Assembly (NCBI GenBank): GCA_934274515.1
Contig: CAKQTC010000006.1
Span: forward strand, 62,001-126,000
Source of the DNA: an uncultured Clostridia bacterium
GTDB lineage: Bacteria; Bacillota; Clostridia; Christensenellales; DTU072
Direction of reading: 5' to 3'
DNA: 64,000 nucleotides
The notes beneath the pieces were generated by a model that searched no databases, had not been told where the DNA came from, and was given only the letters and a program-made list of their open reading frames with translations. Made by a program: the position numbers and the translations under genes. Positions 37,030 through 46,691 of the stretch are shown here, in pieces (the first letter of the stretch is position 1; each line of letters begins with the position of its first letter).

Positions 37030-37670
37030 GAGATATAATTTTCGACCTAGACGGCACGCTAATCGACAGCAGAGAGTGCATATTCGGTATTTATAAACGA
37101 TTGTTCGGCGAGTTGGGAATCCCCCTTCCCGCCGAAAACGTTATGAAAACGTTTATCGGACCGCCCGTCGAGTACGTCATAAAAGACTATTTGCCATCGG
37201 ATAAACGCGCCGCCGCGTGCGAGCGGTTTCGCGCGCTTTATCGGGATATAGACCTAAAAACGGCGAATAAACTTTTCGACGGCGTTTACGATATGCTTGA
37301 AAGACTTTATCTCGGCGGCAAAAGACTGTTCATCGCAAGCACGAAGAACGAGAATATGGCGAAAAAAGTGTGCGAATTGCTCGGGATAGGAAAGTTTTTT
37401 ACGGGAATTTTTGGTTCACGTTATGAGTTAGGACGGCTTACCAAACGGCTTGTTTTGGACGCCGTAATCGAAGAAAACGGTATAGATAAAGAAAAAACCG
37501 TACTAATCGGCGACACGCATTTCGACGCGGAAGGAGCGGCGGAGTGCGGCATTCCGACCGCGATAGTAAGATATGGGTTCGGGGATGAAGCCGAACTGAA
37601 AAAATACGAAATAGCGGCGTATTTCGATACGCCCGAACAAGTCGCTTCGTTCTATTTAAGGAGCGAATAA
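37026..37670 (+). CDS. HAD-family phosphatase, Gph-like
   Basis: A 214-residue HAD hydrolase of the phosphoglycolate phosphatase/beta-phosphoglucomutase branch. It begins M-R-D-I-I-F-D-L-D-G-T-L-I-D-S (nucleophile and acid/base Asp). A helical cap follows (residues about 20-85), then I-A-S-T-K-N as motif II, the R-L-T-K segment as motif III region, and L-I-G-D-T-H-F-D-A-E-G as motif IV, with G-I-P-T-A-I-V-R-Y-G-F-G after it as in Gph-type enzymes. It overlaps valS by ATGA. Substrate is unknown; clearing of phosphoglycolate or nucleotide phosphates is typical for the branch. Confidence 0.9.
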   Translation: MRDIIFDLDGTLIDSRECIFGIYKRLFGELGIPLPAENVMKTFIGPPVEYVIKDYLPSDKRAAACERFRALYRDIDLKTANKLFDGVYDMLERLYLGGKRLFIASTKNENMAKKVCELLGIGKFFTGIFGSRYELGRLTKRLVLDAVIEENGIDKEKTVLIGDTHFDAEGAAECGIPTAIVRYGFGDEAELKKYEIAAYFDTPEQVASFYLRSE

Positions 37671-37687
37671 AGCGACAAGGAGAAGAT

Positions 37688-38551
37688 ATGAATACTATAA
37701 AAAAAGGCGTGTTTTTCGGCGGAAAAGCGCGCGTTGCGATAATAGATATAAAAGATATTGTTATAGAGGAGATAAAAATACACGACCTTAGTCCGCTTGC
37801 GGCAGCCGCACTTGGCAGAGCGATGACGGCAGGGGTTTACGTTTCTGCCAACCTTAAAGACGCAAGCAGCACGTTTTCCATGACGATAAACGGCGGCGGA
37901 GAACTCGGCTCTATCGTCGTAGCGGGCAGTGGAGGTAACGTGATACGCGGATACGTCGATAATCCGCACGTAGAGTGTCCGCTTAAAGAAGACGGACATC
38001 TCGACGTAGGAAAGGGCGTAGGCAAAAACGGGTTTATTACCGTAATAAAGGATTTAGGGCTGAAAGAACCGTATATGGGCAGGTGCGCCTTGGTAAGCGG
38101 AGAGATAGCGGAAGATTTTACGCAGTATCTTTACACGAGCGAAGGCGTAAGGAGCGCGGTTGCTCTCGGGGTGCGAATGGATAAAAACGGGTGTCTTGCC
38201 GCAGGCGGCGTTATTGTGGAAGCGTTGCCCGGGCTGGACGACGGACAACTGTTTATGATGGAAGACGTAATGAGTAATTTCCGTTCGGTAAGCGAGATTT
38301 TACAAGAAAAAACGCCGTCCGAGATATTCGAATTTTATTTCGGACATCTCGACGCGGAGGGGTACGAAGAAGAACCGATTACGCTTAAATGTAATTGCAG
38401 TGAAGAAAAAATAGAAAACACACTTAGAAGTATCGGGAAAAAGGAATGTGACGAGATACTCGAACAAGTGGGAAAAATAGAAATTCTTTGTCATTTTTGC
38501 GGAAAGAAATATGTATTCGACAAGGAAAGGACGGACAAACTATGGGAGTAG
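37688..38551 (+). CDS. hslO: Redox-regulated chaperone Hsp33
   Basis: Hsp33 is a cytosolic holdase activated by oxidation of a zinc centre. The 287 residues show the family opening with L-S-P-L-A-A-A-A-L-G-R-A, M-T-A-G, I-N-G-G-G-E-L-G and G-Y-V-D-N-P-H-V. G-K-G-V-G-K-N-G-F and E-D-F-T-Q-Y follow. The C-terminal zinc cysteines are present as C-N-C near residue 237 and C-H-F-C near 268, matching CXC and CXXC. The start has GACAAGGAGAAG upstream. The last ten bases overlap the next gene. Confidence 0.96.
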   Translation: MNTIKKGVFFGGKARVAIIDIKDIVIEEIKIHDLSPLAAAALGRAMTAGVYVSANLKDASSTFSMTINGGGELGSIVVAGSGGNVIRGYVDNPHVECPLKEDGHLDVGKGVGKNGFITVIKDLGLKEPYMGRCALVSGEIAEDFTQYLYTSEGVRSAVALGVRMDKNGCLAAGGVIVEALPGLDDGQLFMMEDVMSNFRSVSEILQEKTPSEIFEFYFGHLDAEGYEEEPITLKCNCSEEKIENTLRSIGKKECDEILEQVGKIEILCHFCGKKYVFDKERTDKLWE

Positions 38552-40068
38552 TCGAGTTTAGACAAGATTTGAGAGAATTGATAAAACTTGCGGCGAGCGC
38601 GGCGAGCGAAGGCAAGTACGTACTTTGCGTGCATAACCTTCTAGACGCGCTTAGGGAAGCGGCGAACGACGAAGAAAGGAGCGCGGTTTATAGATGTTTT
38701 TCCGATATGTTTTCGGGAATGGATAACGTGATAATGGGGCGCAACGCCTTGTTTCGCGGATGTATAACGAGCGACAAAGGCGGCTATTATTCGCTTGCTT
38801 ACGATAAGTTTTTCCCCGTTGCGAGCGAGGAGTTTTCCGACGAACTGCCTATACCCGACGGGGATACGATACTGGGATACAACGACGTGTACAACTTTTT
38901 TCAAACCGGACAGTTCGATAAGGGGCTCGATATATTGTGTGAACTTACGCCCGACGTCAAGTGCCTTGACGAAGTAATCGGACTGCTGTACGACGCAATC
39001 GAAAAAGGTAAAACGATCGATTTGTCGAAACACGCGTACAAACTGCTTATTTTGGCAGGAATATTTTCTACTAAAAGCGGAGATTTCGTACGTTTGATGT
39101 TGCAAGGGTGCGCGATAACTCGCGCGCTTATGACGGACGGAGTGACCGTTTTTTGTGAAGAAACGGAAGACAAAAGGGTGCTTTGCGACATAGGCGAGGC
39201 GTTCGTTGACGAAGGGGAGTATGAATGCGGTCGTATGTGTTTCGAACGCGTACTCGAAGAGTGCGAAATTGACGAATGTGCGTTATTTTATTCTGCCGCG
39301 ATAGCCTATGCAAACGGCGATAAGGAAAAGTACGAAGAGTATTGGAGCAGATATAAATTAGTGTATAAACCGTTTGGCGCGCCGACGGAACTTTTTGAAA
39401 GAACCTTTGGAAAGAACGTTCCCGTATACGGAACGGTCCCCGCTACGGCTGTAAAAAGGGACGCGGATTTGCTTGAAACGGGTTCGGGTGACGAATACGA
39501 AAGAGCGAACGCGCTTTGTGCGGTACTTTCTTTCGGTTCGGACGAAATGCTTAGAAATAAAAAGTTATTATCGTCGATTACGGACGAACAGTATTTTGCC
39601 GCCGTAAAAAAAGTATTGTTATCGACGTACGTGGAAGAAGGGAGAAAAGTTAAACTGCTTAACGACGTTCTCGAAAGAAACTACGAAGGCAGAATGGCGA
39701 TAGCGTTCGACGACAAGGGCGTGGCGTTTGATTGCGTGCCGCTTGAAAATAAAACGGCAAGGTCGATTTGGCATAGGATATACGTTAAAATAAGTGCGGC
39801 GATTATTTGCGCGAAAGGATTTTTACCGTATAGACCGTCGTTTCTTGCTTACGTCATAAAACAAATAAAAAAAGGGTGTAGCGAGCATAAAATCAAGCCC
39901 ACGGAAGAAGACGAGCATTTTCTATCGATGATAATCGCGACGTGCTATAACGGGCATGCTGCGAAAAATACGAATATGTCGATGATTGACGGACTTGTTC
40001 CGCCGCTTTCCGCGTCCGAACTTAAAGCAGGACTCGATAAATTCCCCCCGGAGGTAATTACGTTTTGA
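38542..40068 (+). CDS. Protein of unknown function (508 aa), helical repeat-like
   Basis: I do not recognise this gene. I start it at ATG 38542, which overlaps the end of hslO and has GGAAAGGACGG upstream; the frame is open further upstream but only inside hslO. The product has no signal peptide and no clear membrane helix, so it is probably cytosolic. It looks largely alpha-helical. Stretches such as YNDVYNFFQTGQFDKGLDILCEL and AFVDEGEYECGRMCFERVLEECEI have the spacing of tetratricopeptide-like repeats, so a scaffold role is possible. Cysteines are frequent (about a dozen). It is followed by a lipoprotein gene with a four-base overlap, which argues for one operon from pgsA. Confidence 0.75.
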   Translation: MGVVEFRQDLRELIKLAASAASEGKYVLCVHNLLDALREAANDEERSAVYRCFSDMFSGMDNVIMGRNALFRGCITSDKGGYYSLAYDKFFPVASEEFSDELPIPDGDTILGYNDVYNFFQTGQFDKGLDILCELTPDVKCLDEVIGLLYDAIEKGKTIDLSKHAYKLLILAGIFSTKSGDFVRLMLQGCAITRALMTDGVTVFCEETEDKRVLCDIGEAFVDEGEYECGRMCFERVLEECEIDECALFYSAAIAYANGDKEKYEEYWSRYKLVYKPFGAPTELFERTFGKNVPVYGTVPATAVKRDADLLETGSGDEYERANALCAVLSFGSDEMLRNKKLLSSITDEQYFAAVKKVLLSTYVEEGRKVKLLNDVLERNYEGRMAIAFDDKGVAFDCVPLENKTARSIWHRIYVKISAAIICAKGFLPYRPSFLAYVIKQIKKGCSEHKIKPTEEDEHFLSMIIATCYNGHAAKNTNMSMIDGLVPPLSASELKAGLDKFPPEVITF

Positions 40069-41720
40069 AAAAAGTCGTATGCGCGGTAATATTTTGCTTG
40101 ATTGTAGCAACTTGTTTTATCGCGTGTAGCGAAAGAGAACCGAAAATCGTCGTTTCGTTTGAAACGAACGGCGGTTCGGGCGTAAGCGCAATAGAAACCG
40201 TCGTTTCCGCCGTACCCGTTTCAAAAAAAGACGGGTTTAGACTCGAAGGGTGGTATCGTGACGAAGATTTCAAAGAACGGGCAGTTTTTCCTTTTTGCCC
40301 GACGGAAAACTGCGTTTTGTACGCAAAATGGACAGATATAGCCAAAGGAAGCCTTGATATAAAATACGAGAGAACGGCAAATAACAATGCTTTTATTGCG
40401 GCGAGTTATTCGGAAAATTCCGTTTCTGTTTGCGTCCCCGATACCCATCTCGGATTGCCGGTAATCGGAATAAAAAAAGGATTTTTGAAAATAAAATCAT
40501 TCGTGGTAAATTTTTGTATAGGCAAAAACGTCATTAAAATCGAAGAAGAATTTTATCGGTGTTATTTGCTAAATACGTTTGAAATTTTAGGTGCGAACGA
40601 GCGTTATGAAATCGTAGCGGACGCGCTTTGCGACAAAAAAGAAGACAAAATCATCGCTTATCCGGCAGCGTTAAAAAAAGATACTTTCGAGTTTAATCGG
40701 ACGCTTTCAAAAAATGCGATTATCTATAACGAAAGAATAGAAAGAATTATTTTCGGAGAAAAAGCGAAAGCGGAAGAAGGTGCGTTCGAAGGATTGACTT
40801 GTCTTAAAGAATTTACTGTAAATGCAAATAACGGTACCTATAAAGCGGTTGACGGAATACTATACTCGAAAAATGAAGATATTTTATATCGTTATCCGCA
40901 AGGCAAGACGGGAGATGAATACACGATAACGGACAAAACCGAAACGGTAGCGAAGTCGGCGTTCGAACTTACCGCGTTAAAGAAAATTACGCTCGGCAAA
41001 AACGTAAAAAATTATCTAGACGTGTCCAAAACTGCGCATTTAATTGAGTATGCAGTCGAAAAAGGAAACGCTTTTTTCACGGCGGACGATGGTGTGTTAT
41101 ATTCGGCGGACGGAAAAACACTCGTAAAAGTTCCGTGCGGAAAAACGGGCGATTATTCGATAAAAGAAGGAACGGAAACCGTTGGCGAATTCTCATTTTC
41201 CGACGGAAAAATTACCGCTGTTTTTGTGCCGAAGAGCGTAAAAACGATCGAAAACTTCGCGTTTAATTTTTGCGCCAAATTAGATAAAATATGTTTTGAA
41301 GAAGACAGTCTGTTAATTTCGATTGCGGAAAACTCGCTCGTCGGCTGTACCAAACTAAAAACGTTTGTTGTCACGACCCGCCGCCCGCCCCAAACCGCCT
41401 CCGCCTTGTTTTCCGCTACGGGTGAGGACTTAAACATAGTAGTCCCGAGCAATGCAATCGACGCTTATGCGTATTACTGGGATTTTGTCGCGGAAAGATT
41501 GTCGAATACGGGTAGAGCGGTGGCAAACTATACGGTTGCGTTCGACGTGCGAGGCGGAACCGAAACGGAACCCGTCTACGGAATTTTTATTCTTAGCGTG
41601 CCTAAGACGACAAAAGACGGCGCGACGTTTTTATACTGGGCTGACGACGACGGAAACGAAGTCGTTTTTCCGTATTTTATCGAAGAAGACAAACTTTTCC
41701 ACGCCGTTTGGGATAATTGA
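40065..41720 (+). CDS. Lipoprotein with InlB B-repeats and BspA-type leucine-rich repeats
   Basis: A 551-residue surface lipoprotein. It starts at a TTG (40065) overlapping the previous stop, with CCGGAGG about ten bases upstream. The signal ends in the lipobox F-I-A-C with Cys21. An InlB B-repeat (Flg_new) follows at about 28-90: F-E-T-N-G-G-S, G-F-R-L-E-G-W-Y, V-L-Y-A-K-W. The middle has BspA-type leucine-rich repeats (LRR_5), for example AKSAFELTALKKITLGKNVK and EFSFSDGKITAVFVPKSVKT. The usual closing unit is present (L-N-I-V-V-P-S-N-A-I-D-A-Y). A second InlB-type repeat closes the protein (FDVRGGTETEPVYG ... FHAVW). Such proteins bind host or partner molecules in other bacteria; here that is inference. 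Confidence 0.9.
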   Translation: MKKVVCAVIFCLIVATCFIACSEREPKIVVSFETNGGSGVSAIETVVSAVPVSKKDGFRLEGWYRDEDFKERAVFPFCPTENCVLYAKWTDIAKGSLDIKYERTANNNAFIAASYSENSVSVCVPDTHLGLPVIGIKKGFLKIKSFVVNFCIGKNVIKIEEEFYRCYLLNTFEILGANERYEIVADALCDKKEDKIIAYPAALKKDTFEFNRTLSKNAIIYNERIERIIFGEKAKAEEGAFEGLTCLKEFTVNANNGTYKAVDGILYSKNEDILYRYPQGKTGDEYTITDKTETVAKSAFELTALKKITLGKNVKNYLDVSKTAHLIEYAVEKGNAFFTADDGVLYSADGKTLVKVPCGKTGDYSIKEGTETVGEFSFSDGKITAVFVPKSVKTIENFAFNFCAKLDKICFEEDSLLISIAENSLVGCTKLKTFVVTTRRPPQTASALFSATGEDLNIVVPSNAIDAYAYYWDFVAERLSNTGRAVANYTVAFDVRGGTETEPVYGIFILSVPKTTKDGATFLYWADDDGNEVVFPYFIEEDKLFHAVWDN

Positions 41721-41743
41721 GTTTAACTTAAAAAACTTTTTTT
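41720..41743 (+). terminator. Weak intrinsic terminator after the pgsA-lipoprotein run
   Basis: AGTTT (41720-41724) can pair with AAACT (41733-41737), followed by a run of T. The stem has only five pairs, but a new promoter follows at once. Confidence 0.45.
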
Positions 41744-41770
41744 GATAACCTTTAATTTTCTTAGGTAATA

Positions 41771-41799
41771 TTGACTTTTATTAATATACATGCTATTAT
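41771..41799 (+). promoter_or_regulatory. Promoter of the 1617-residue lipoprotein operon
   Basis: TTGACT (41771-41776), a 17-base spacer and TATTAT (41794-41799), about 40 bases before the start codon. Confidence 0.72.
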
Positions 41800-41837
41800 T
41801 TTTATAACTAATATTATGTTTTCCTGTGGGAGACCGT

Positions 41838-44800
41838 ATGAAAAAAATAAGCGCGTTAAAAATTTGTTTGTGTTTGGCGGCATTGCTCGTCGTTTTTTTC
41901 TCGTTTGCCGCGTGCGGCGAAACGGGTTCGACCGATGAAGTCACCGTTAAAGAAATCGTTGTACTCGACGCGCCGACTACGCCGTATTTTAAGGACGACC
42001 CCAACGTTTATCTCGGCGACGTAGTCCTTAAAGCGATTTACAGCAATAAAAAAGAAGTTAAGTTCACTCTCGAAGACGGTATGCTTTCGGGGGAAGACAG
42101 AAGAAAGTTTTACGAGAAAGCCGGTCGGTATACCGTTGCGGTCAACTATGACGGCGGCGTCGGGTACTATGCGTTCGAAGTGGTGGACGTCGTTAAAGAA
42201 GGGAATTATTTGGCGTCTTTTTACTCGCGCGGCGGCACGGAAATAAAAAGCAAAGCGTGTAAAAAAGTAGATGCGTTTACCGTACCCGAAAGAGAAGGAT
42301 ATACGTTTGACGGGTGGTACGCAAACGTCGATTTTGCTGCCGACGGCAAGGTCGCGGAATGGGGGGAGAGAGCGGTAGAGCCGTTTGCTCTTACTAAAAA
42401 CACCGCGTTTTATGCGAAATGGATAGATAACCGCGTTTGTACGGTTAAGTTTTTCGATGACGACGGTACGATTTTGTACGAAGAAAAAATTCATTACGGC
42501 GAAAAAATAAACGTAAAGTCGTTCGAATATCCGCTAGACAGAGTAAAACCCGGCAAAACGTTTATATCCTGGAACGTCACGAACGGCGACGCGGACGAAG
42601 TAACGACGGATATGACGATAAAAGCCACGTTTAGAATGGAAAAATGCACGTTAAAACTCGTTTACGCCAACACCGACGGGAAAGAAACCACTATGGAGCG
42701 TGATTTTGACTACGGAACGCGGTTCGAAGTCGGCAATTATTTCGTTCCGATAAAAGAAGGGTACGATTCTCGATTCGTAATGTACGTCAACCATGCCGAA
42801 GACGAAGAAACGGAAAACGGAAAGAAAAAGTATACCGAACTGCCCGAAGACAACGTGGTTGTGCTTACCGAAGAATACACGACGATTTGTCCTGAATATA
42901 CAATTCTTACTTACGACGTTATCATTTGGAACGGCAAAGAAGAGCAGACGCGCGAAAATCTTAAAAAAGGCACGATAGACCTTGAAAGGGTGTACGAAAA
43001 CAAGAACTCGCTTAAAAACTTTACGGCAATATGGAACGGTAATTTTGATTTTTCCGAGCATAAACAAGACCCCGACATCGGTTCGCCCATGGCAATCAGG
43101 GACGAAAACAACACGGTCGGATACAAGTCCGAGTGGTGCTACGTCGTCAGCGACGCAAACAACAACGAAGTATGGTACAACGAAGAAGGGTATATTTGGA
43201 GCGAAACGAAGCAGATTTTTGAAGAACCGGAGCGCGAAGACGGCGAAAACGCGGGCGAGTGGACGCTTAGGGACGCGGACAAGAATTATATCGCGTTAAT
43301 CAGAGGCGGAAAACTTACCGCGATTAAAAATAACGTCACGGTAAAAGCGTTGTACACGAAAAAAACGTATAACGTAAGGCTTGTAAGGCAGGAAGGCGGT
43401 TCGCAAAAAACGCTTATCACGTTCAAAGCGAAGTATCTGTCGGACATTAACGTCTACGATACGAAATCCTATCCGCATAAACCGAACGAAACGAAAACTT
43501 TTCCCGAACTCGACATAACGGGGTATAGAATAGACGACGAGGCGTTTTTGAAGAAAGCGTCGAAAACAATCTACGACCCGAGCGACGAAAATACGAACAA
43601 AGAAAAACTGTACCTCAAAGAAAATACGTCGTTCGAGATAAAAAAACTTGCGGAAGCCTATTACGCCACGAGCGAAGAAAGCACGTCCGAAGAAGAAGAG
43701 GACTGGAAAATCGAATGGTACAACGGAACCGCGCAGATTGATTTTAAAGGCGGAGAAACCGTTGAAATACAAGGCGACACGTCCCTGTATTGTAAGGACG
43801 TAGACCAAAGAAAGTACGAACTGCTGTTTAACTACGATTACAACTTCGAGCAAGGCAAATACGATAAAGCCGCGGTTAATCCGATTGTCGGGCAACAATA
43901 TTATACCGAAAACGAAAGAATAACGCCGCCAAGCGCGGAGAATATAACTTGCACGATTAACGGCGTTACGCTTACTTATACGTTTATCGGTTGGTACGAC
44001 CTTTCTTACAGAACGTACTTGGAATCGGGGAACAGGGGTAAACTGCTTGCCGACAGGACGAACCAAACGGCGTTTTCGTCGAGAACGAGTTCGACGTATT
44101 ATTACGCGCATTACGAAAGTACCGGTATAATAAGCGTGGAAATTTACGACAAAACGCAAAGCATAGCGTACATCGGTAAGCCGAATTATGAAGACCACGG
44201 GGTGGCGGATAAAACGATAACGTATTCGTTGCCCAAAGGTTCGATTTTCGATCTTTCGATGGTATATAAAGGAAAAAGTACGGGAACAGCGGTAAACGTA
44301 AGCGGACAGTATTTTTACGACGGTTATAAGAAAAATACTTTCTTTAACGACGTTTACGACAAAGGCGAATACAAACATATTGCAAGCGACGGAACGAAAA
44401 CGACGATAGAAATCGTAAAAAACGGCGAAACCGTTATCGGATTAAAAACATATATAGAGGATATGTTCGGCACGGAAAACGTGAAAGAAACCATAAATAC
44501 GATAAAAACAATCGTAAACGCGATGCTTGACGCGTACAATAAGGCGGTGTCCACGCTTTATACGCATAAATACGAATTTGCAAACGGAAAGCCGTATACA
44601 ATAGACGAGTACGAGTATTATCTTAAGATATTCGACGACCGCAAAGAAAGCAAAATAACGACGCTCGACAATGAGTACGAATTAGTCGCGCGAAAAGGCG
44701 AAAGTTTGAAATATGCCGTAGACGCAGTTTACTCGAACGACGCGGTAGAAATGCTTAACAAAATCGGCGACGTAAACGAATTCATTATGTTTTACGCGAA

Positions 44801-46691
44801 AATGCTCAAAAATTTATACGATAACGGGTTCACCGATAAACATACCGGGCTTAACGGCATAGGTTACGGAACGAAAAACGAGTTTAATTTTAGCGGAGTA
44901 TCGACTCGGAGTAAACTGCTAATCGTAAGCAATATACTTGCCGAGTACGAAGAATTGCTTGCAGATAAGGAAAAATATACGAAGATAAACGTTACGCCGC
45001 GCTACGATACGTCCGTTAAGGACCTTAACGAATCAAACAACGGTTATAGCGTGGATGACCCGAAGTACGTTTTTAGCGGTTGGTACGCCGACGCCGCGTA
45101 TACGCAACTCGTTCAAAACGAGTTCAGCCCCTTTACGTTCGTTCTGTCCGAAGACCGTAAACTGTATGCAAAATGGACGGATATAACCAAAGGCACGGAA
45201 GGGCTTGTCTACGAAGAAGTCGTCGTAGAGGAAAACGGAAGTTCGATAAACGGATACGTTCTTGTCGATTTTGTCAATAAAGCGCAATATAACGAGCATA
45301 AATACGGTGGAGAATACTATTACGTCACAACTAACGACGCAGGAGCGATACCCGAACTTATCGCCGGGGAGATAGAACTCGCAATTCCTGCGACGATAGA
45401 TAAATATCTCGATAAGACGAACGACGCGTTAAACGAACCCGACTGGGAAAAGGCTTTTTCCAAATATATGATAATGCAAAACGGTTCTTACGTTCCCGCA
45501 AACGCGAAACGCGAAGATAACACGAAGTATTATGTGAAAGAAGAATATCCTGTCGTCGGCATAAAAAAAGGCGCGTTCGACGCGTATGCAAAACAAATAT
45601 CCAAAGTTACGATACCGCTTAATCTCTATTACGTCGAAGACGGAGCGTTCGGGAATTGCAACGCCGTTTCGTTTGAACAAATTGCGGCAAAAAGCGGAGA
45701 AAAACAGAGAGGAACCGTATTCGTGGACGACCACCTTGCGATTTACGGAAATACGGACACGCTTAAAGTGACAGGCAAAGTAAGCGGTTACTCGTTTGTT
45801 TCGTCGGGTGCGGAACTTACGCTCAAAGCGTTCGCGCCAAATAGCCAAAACGATACTTATACCGTGAAAGAAGGAACGAAGCGGATAGGGGATTACGCGT
45901 TTGCGGGGGCGACAAACATAGTCACCGTCAAACAAATAAGTTCCGTCACTTCGTTTGGGGATTATGCGTTTAAGGGCGCGTCGAAATTACAAGGGTTTGA
46001 CGGTGACGCCGTTAAACTTCCCGCAAACACGGAAAGAATAGGCATCGAATGTTTCGCGTACTGTACGGAAGTGAAGAAAGTGACCGTGGAAAACAAAACG
46101 AAACTTAGTTTCGTAGGGAAAGACGCGTTTATAAGAACCGACTGGTTCGATACGAAAAAAGGTATAATTTCGCTTAAATTTACCGATGAAAACGGTATAG
46201 ATACGGGGATAATACTAGGATACTACTCAAATTCGTTCATACAAAAAGAATACGACAAAGACAGTACGGGCGTAGTTATTACTTACGACAAATACGGCAC
46301 GATAAGCGCAGGCGGAGAATATTACGGAATAACCGCCGACGGCGTCCGTGCGTTAATTAAAATATCGAACGGCGAAATTACGAGCGTAGCGGTAGATTAC
46401 GACGTCAAGTTCATCGCGCCCAACGCGTTTGACAAACTAAACGCGCGCTTCTACTTCTTTAACGGCGTCAAAGCGATAGGCGACGAAGCGTTTGCGTCTT
46501 GCGCGAGTCTGGAAAAAATACGTATAAACAACGCGTATAACGGTGAAAAACTCGACCTTGGCGAGAACGTATTTTTAGGCAGAGGGGAGAAGTTTATCGT
46601 AGCGTTCCCATCGAGCGAAGTGGAAAACGTGGTGACAAGCGGCGATAACTGGAACAAATATGACGCTTTGATAATAAAAACAATAGAATAA
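41838..46691 (+). CDS. Large lipoprotein with InlB B-repeats and BspA-type leucine-rich repeats
   Basis: A 1617-residue surface lipoprotein. I start it at ATG 41838 behind GGGAGA; the GTG four codons earlier lies on that site. The signal ends in the lipobox F-A-A-C with Cys26. The first domain is Big_3-like (V-K-E-I-V-V-L-D-A-P ... Y-L-G-D-V). Several InlB B-repeats follow, including YLASFYSRGGTEIKSKACKK ... G-Y-T-F-D-G-W-Y ... F-Y-A-K-W. A late one reads Y-V-F-S-G-W-Y-A-D-A-A-Y ... L-Y-A-K-W. The C-terminal 350 residues are BspA-type LRR_5 units (IGDYAFAGATNIVTVKQISS, FGDYAFKGASKLQGF). There is no membrane helix at the end. It shares architecture with the 40065 lipoprotein. Its stop overlaps the next ATG by one base (TAATG). 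Confidence 0.9.
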   Translation: MKKISALKICLCLAALLVVFFSFAACGETGSTDEVTVKEIVVLDAPTTPYFKDDPNVYLGDVVLKAIYSNKKEVKFTLEDGMLSGEDRRKFYEKAGRYTVAVNYDGGVGYYAFEVVDVVKEGNYLASFYSRGGTEIKSKACKKVDAFTVPEREGYTFDGWYANVDFAADGKVAEWGERAVEPFALTKNTAFYAKWIDNRVCTVKFFDDDGTILYEEKIHYGEKINVKSFEYPLDRVKPGKTFISWNVTNGDADEVTTDMTIKATFRMEKCTLKLVYANTDGKETTMERDFDYGTRFEVGNYFVPIKEGYDSRFVMYVNHAEDEETENGKKKYTELPEDNVVVLTEEYTTICPEYTILTYDVIIWNGKEEQTRENLKKGTIDLERVYENKNSLKNFTAIWNGNFDFSEHKQDPDIGSPMAIRDENNTVGYKSEWCYVVSDANNNEVWYNEEGYIWSETKQIFEEPEREDGENAGEWTLRDADKNYIALIRGGKLTAIKNNVTVKALYTKKTYNVRLVRQEGGSQKTLITFKAKYLSDINVYDTKSYPHKPNETKTFPELDITGYRIDDEAFLKKASKTIYDPSDENTNKEKLYLKENTSFEIKKLAEAYYATSEESTSEEEEDWKIEWYNGTAQIDFKGGETVEIQGDTSLYCKDVDQRKYELLFNYDYNFEQGKYDKAAVNPIVGQQYYTENERITPPSAENITCTINGVTLTYTFIGWYDLSYRTYLESGNRGKLLADRTNQTAFSSRTSSTYYYAHYESTGIISVEIYDKTQSIAYIGKPNYEDHGVADKTITYSLPKGSIFDLSMVYKGKSTGTAVNVSGQYFYDGYKKNTFFNDVYDKGEYKHIASDGTKTTIEIVKNGETVIGLKTYIEDMFGTENVKETINTIKTIVNAMLDAYNKAVSTLYTHKYEFANGKPYTIDEYEYYLKIFDDRKESKITTLDNEYELVARKGESLKYAVDAVYSNDAVEMLNKIGDVNEFIMFYAKMLKNLYDNGFTDKHTGLNGIGYGTKNEFNFSGVSTRSKLLIVSNILAEYEELLADKEKYTKINVTPRYDTSVKDLNESNNGYSVDDPKYVFSGWYADAAYTQLVQNEFSPFTFVLSEDRKLYAKWTDITKGTEGLVYEEVVVEENGSSINGYVLVDFVNKAQYNEHKYGGEYYYVTTNDAGAIPELIAGEIELAIPATIDKYLDKTNDALNEPDWEKAFSKYMIMQNGSYVPANAKREDNTKYYVKEEYPVVGIKKGAFDAYAKQISKVTIPLNLYYVEDGAFGNCNAVSFEQIAAKSGEKQRGTVFVDDHLAIYGNTDTLKVTGKVSGYSFVSSGAELTLKAFAPNSQNDTYTVKEGTKRIGDYAFAGATNIVTVKQISSVTSFGDYAFKGASKLQGFDGDAVKLPANTERIGIECFAYCTEVKKVTVENKTKLSFVGKDAFIRTDWFDTKKGIISLKFTDENGIDTGIILGYYSNSFIQKEYDKDSTGVVITYDKYGTISAGGEYYGITADGVRALIKISNGEITSVAVDYDVKFIAPNAFDKLNARFYFFNGVKAIGDEAFASCASLEKIRINNAYNGEKLDLGENVFLGRGEKFIVAFPSSEVENVVTSGDNWNKYDALIIKTIE

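Noticed and set aside
41382..41400. C-rich stretch in the 40065 lipoprotein as a fourth copy of the dispersed repeat
   Set aside because: It lacks the shared flanks, and the protein reads through the normal BspA closing unit without an insertion.
43296..44378. 360-codon minus-strand frame inside the 1617-residue lipoprotein
   Set aside because: No ribosome site, arginine and phenylalanine rich, antisense to a gene with clear repeats.
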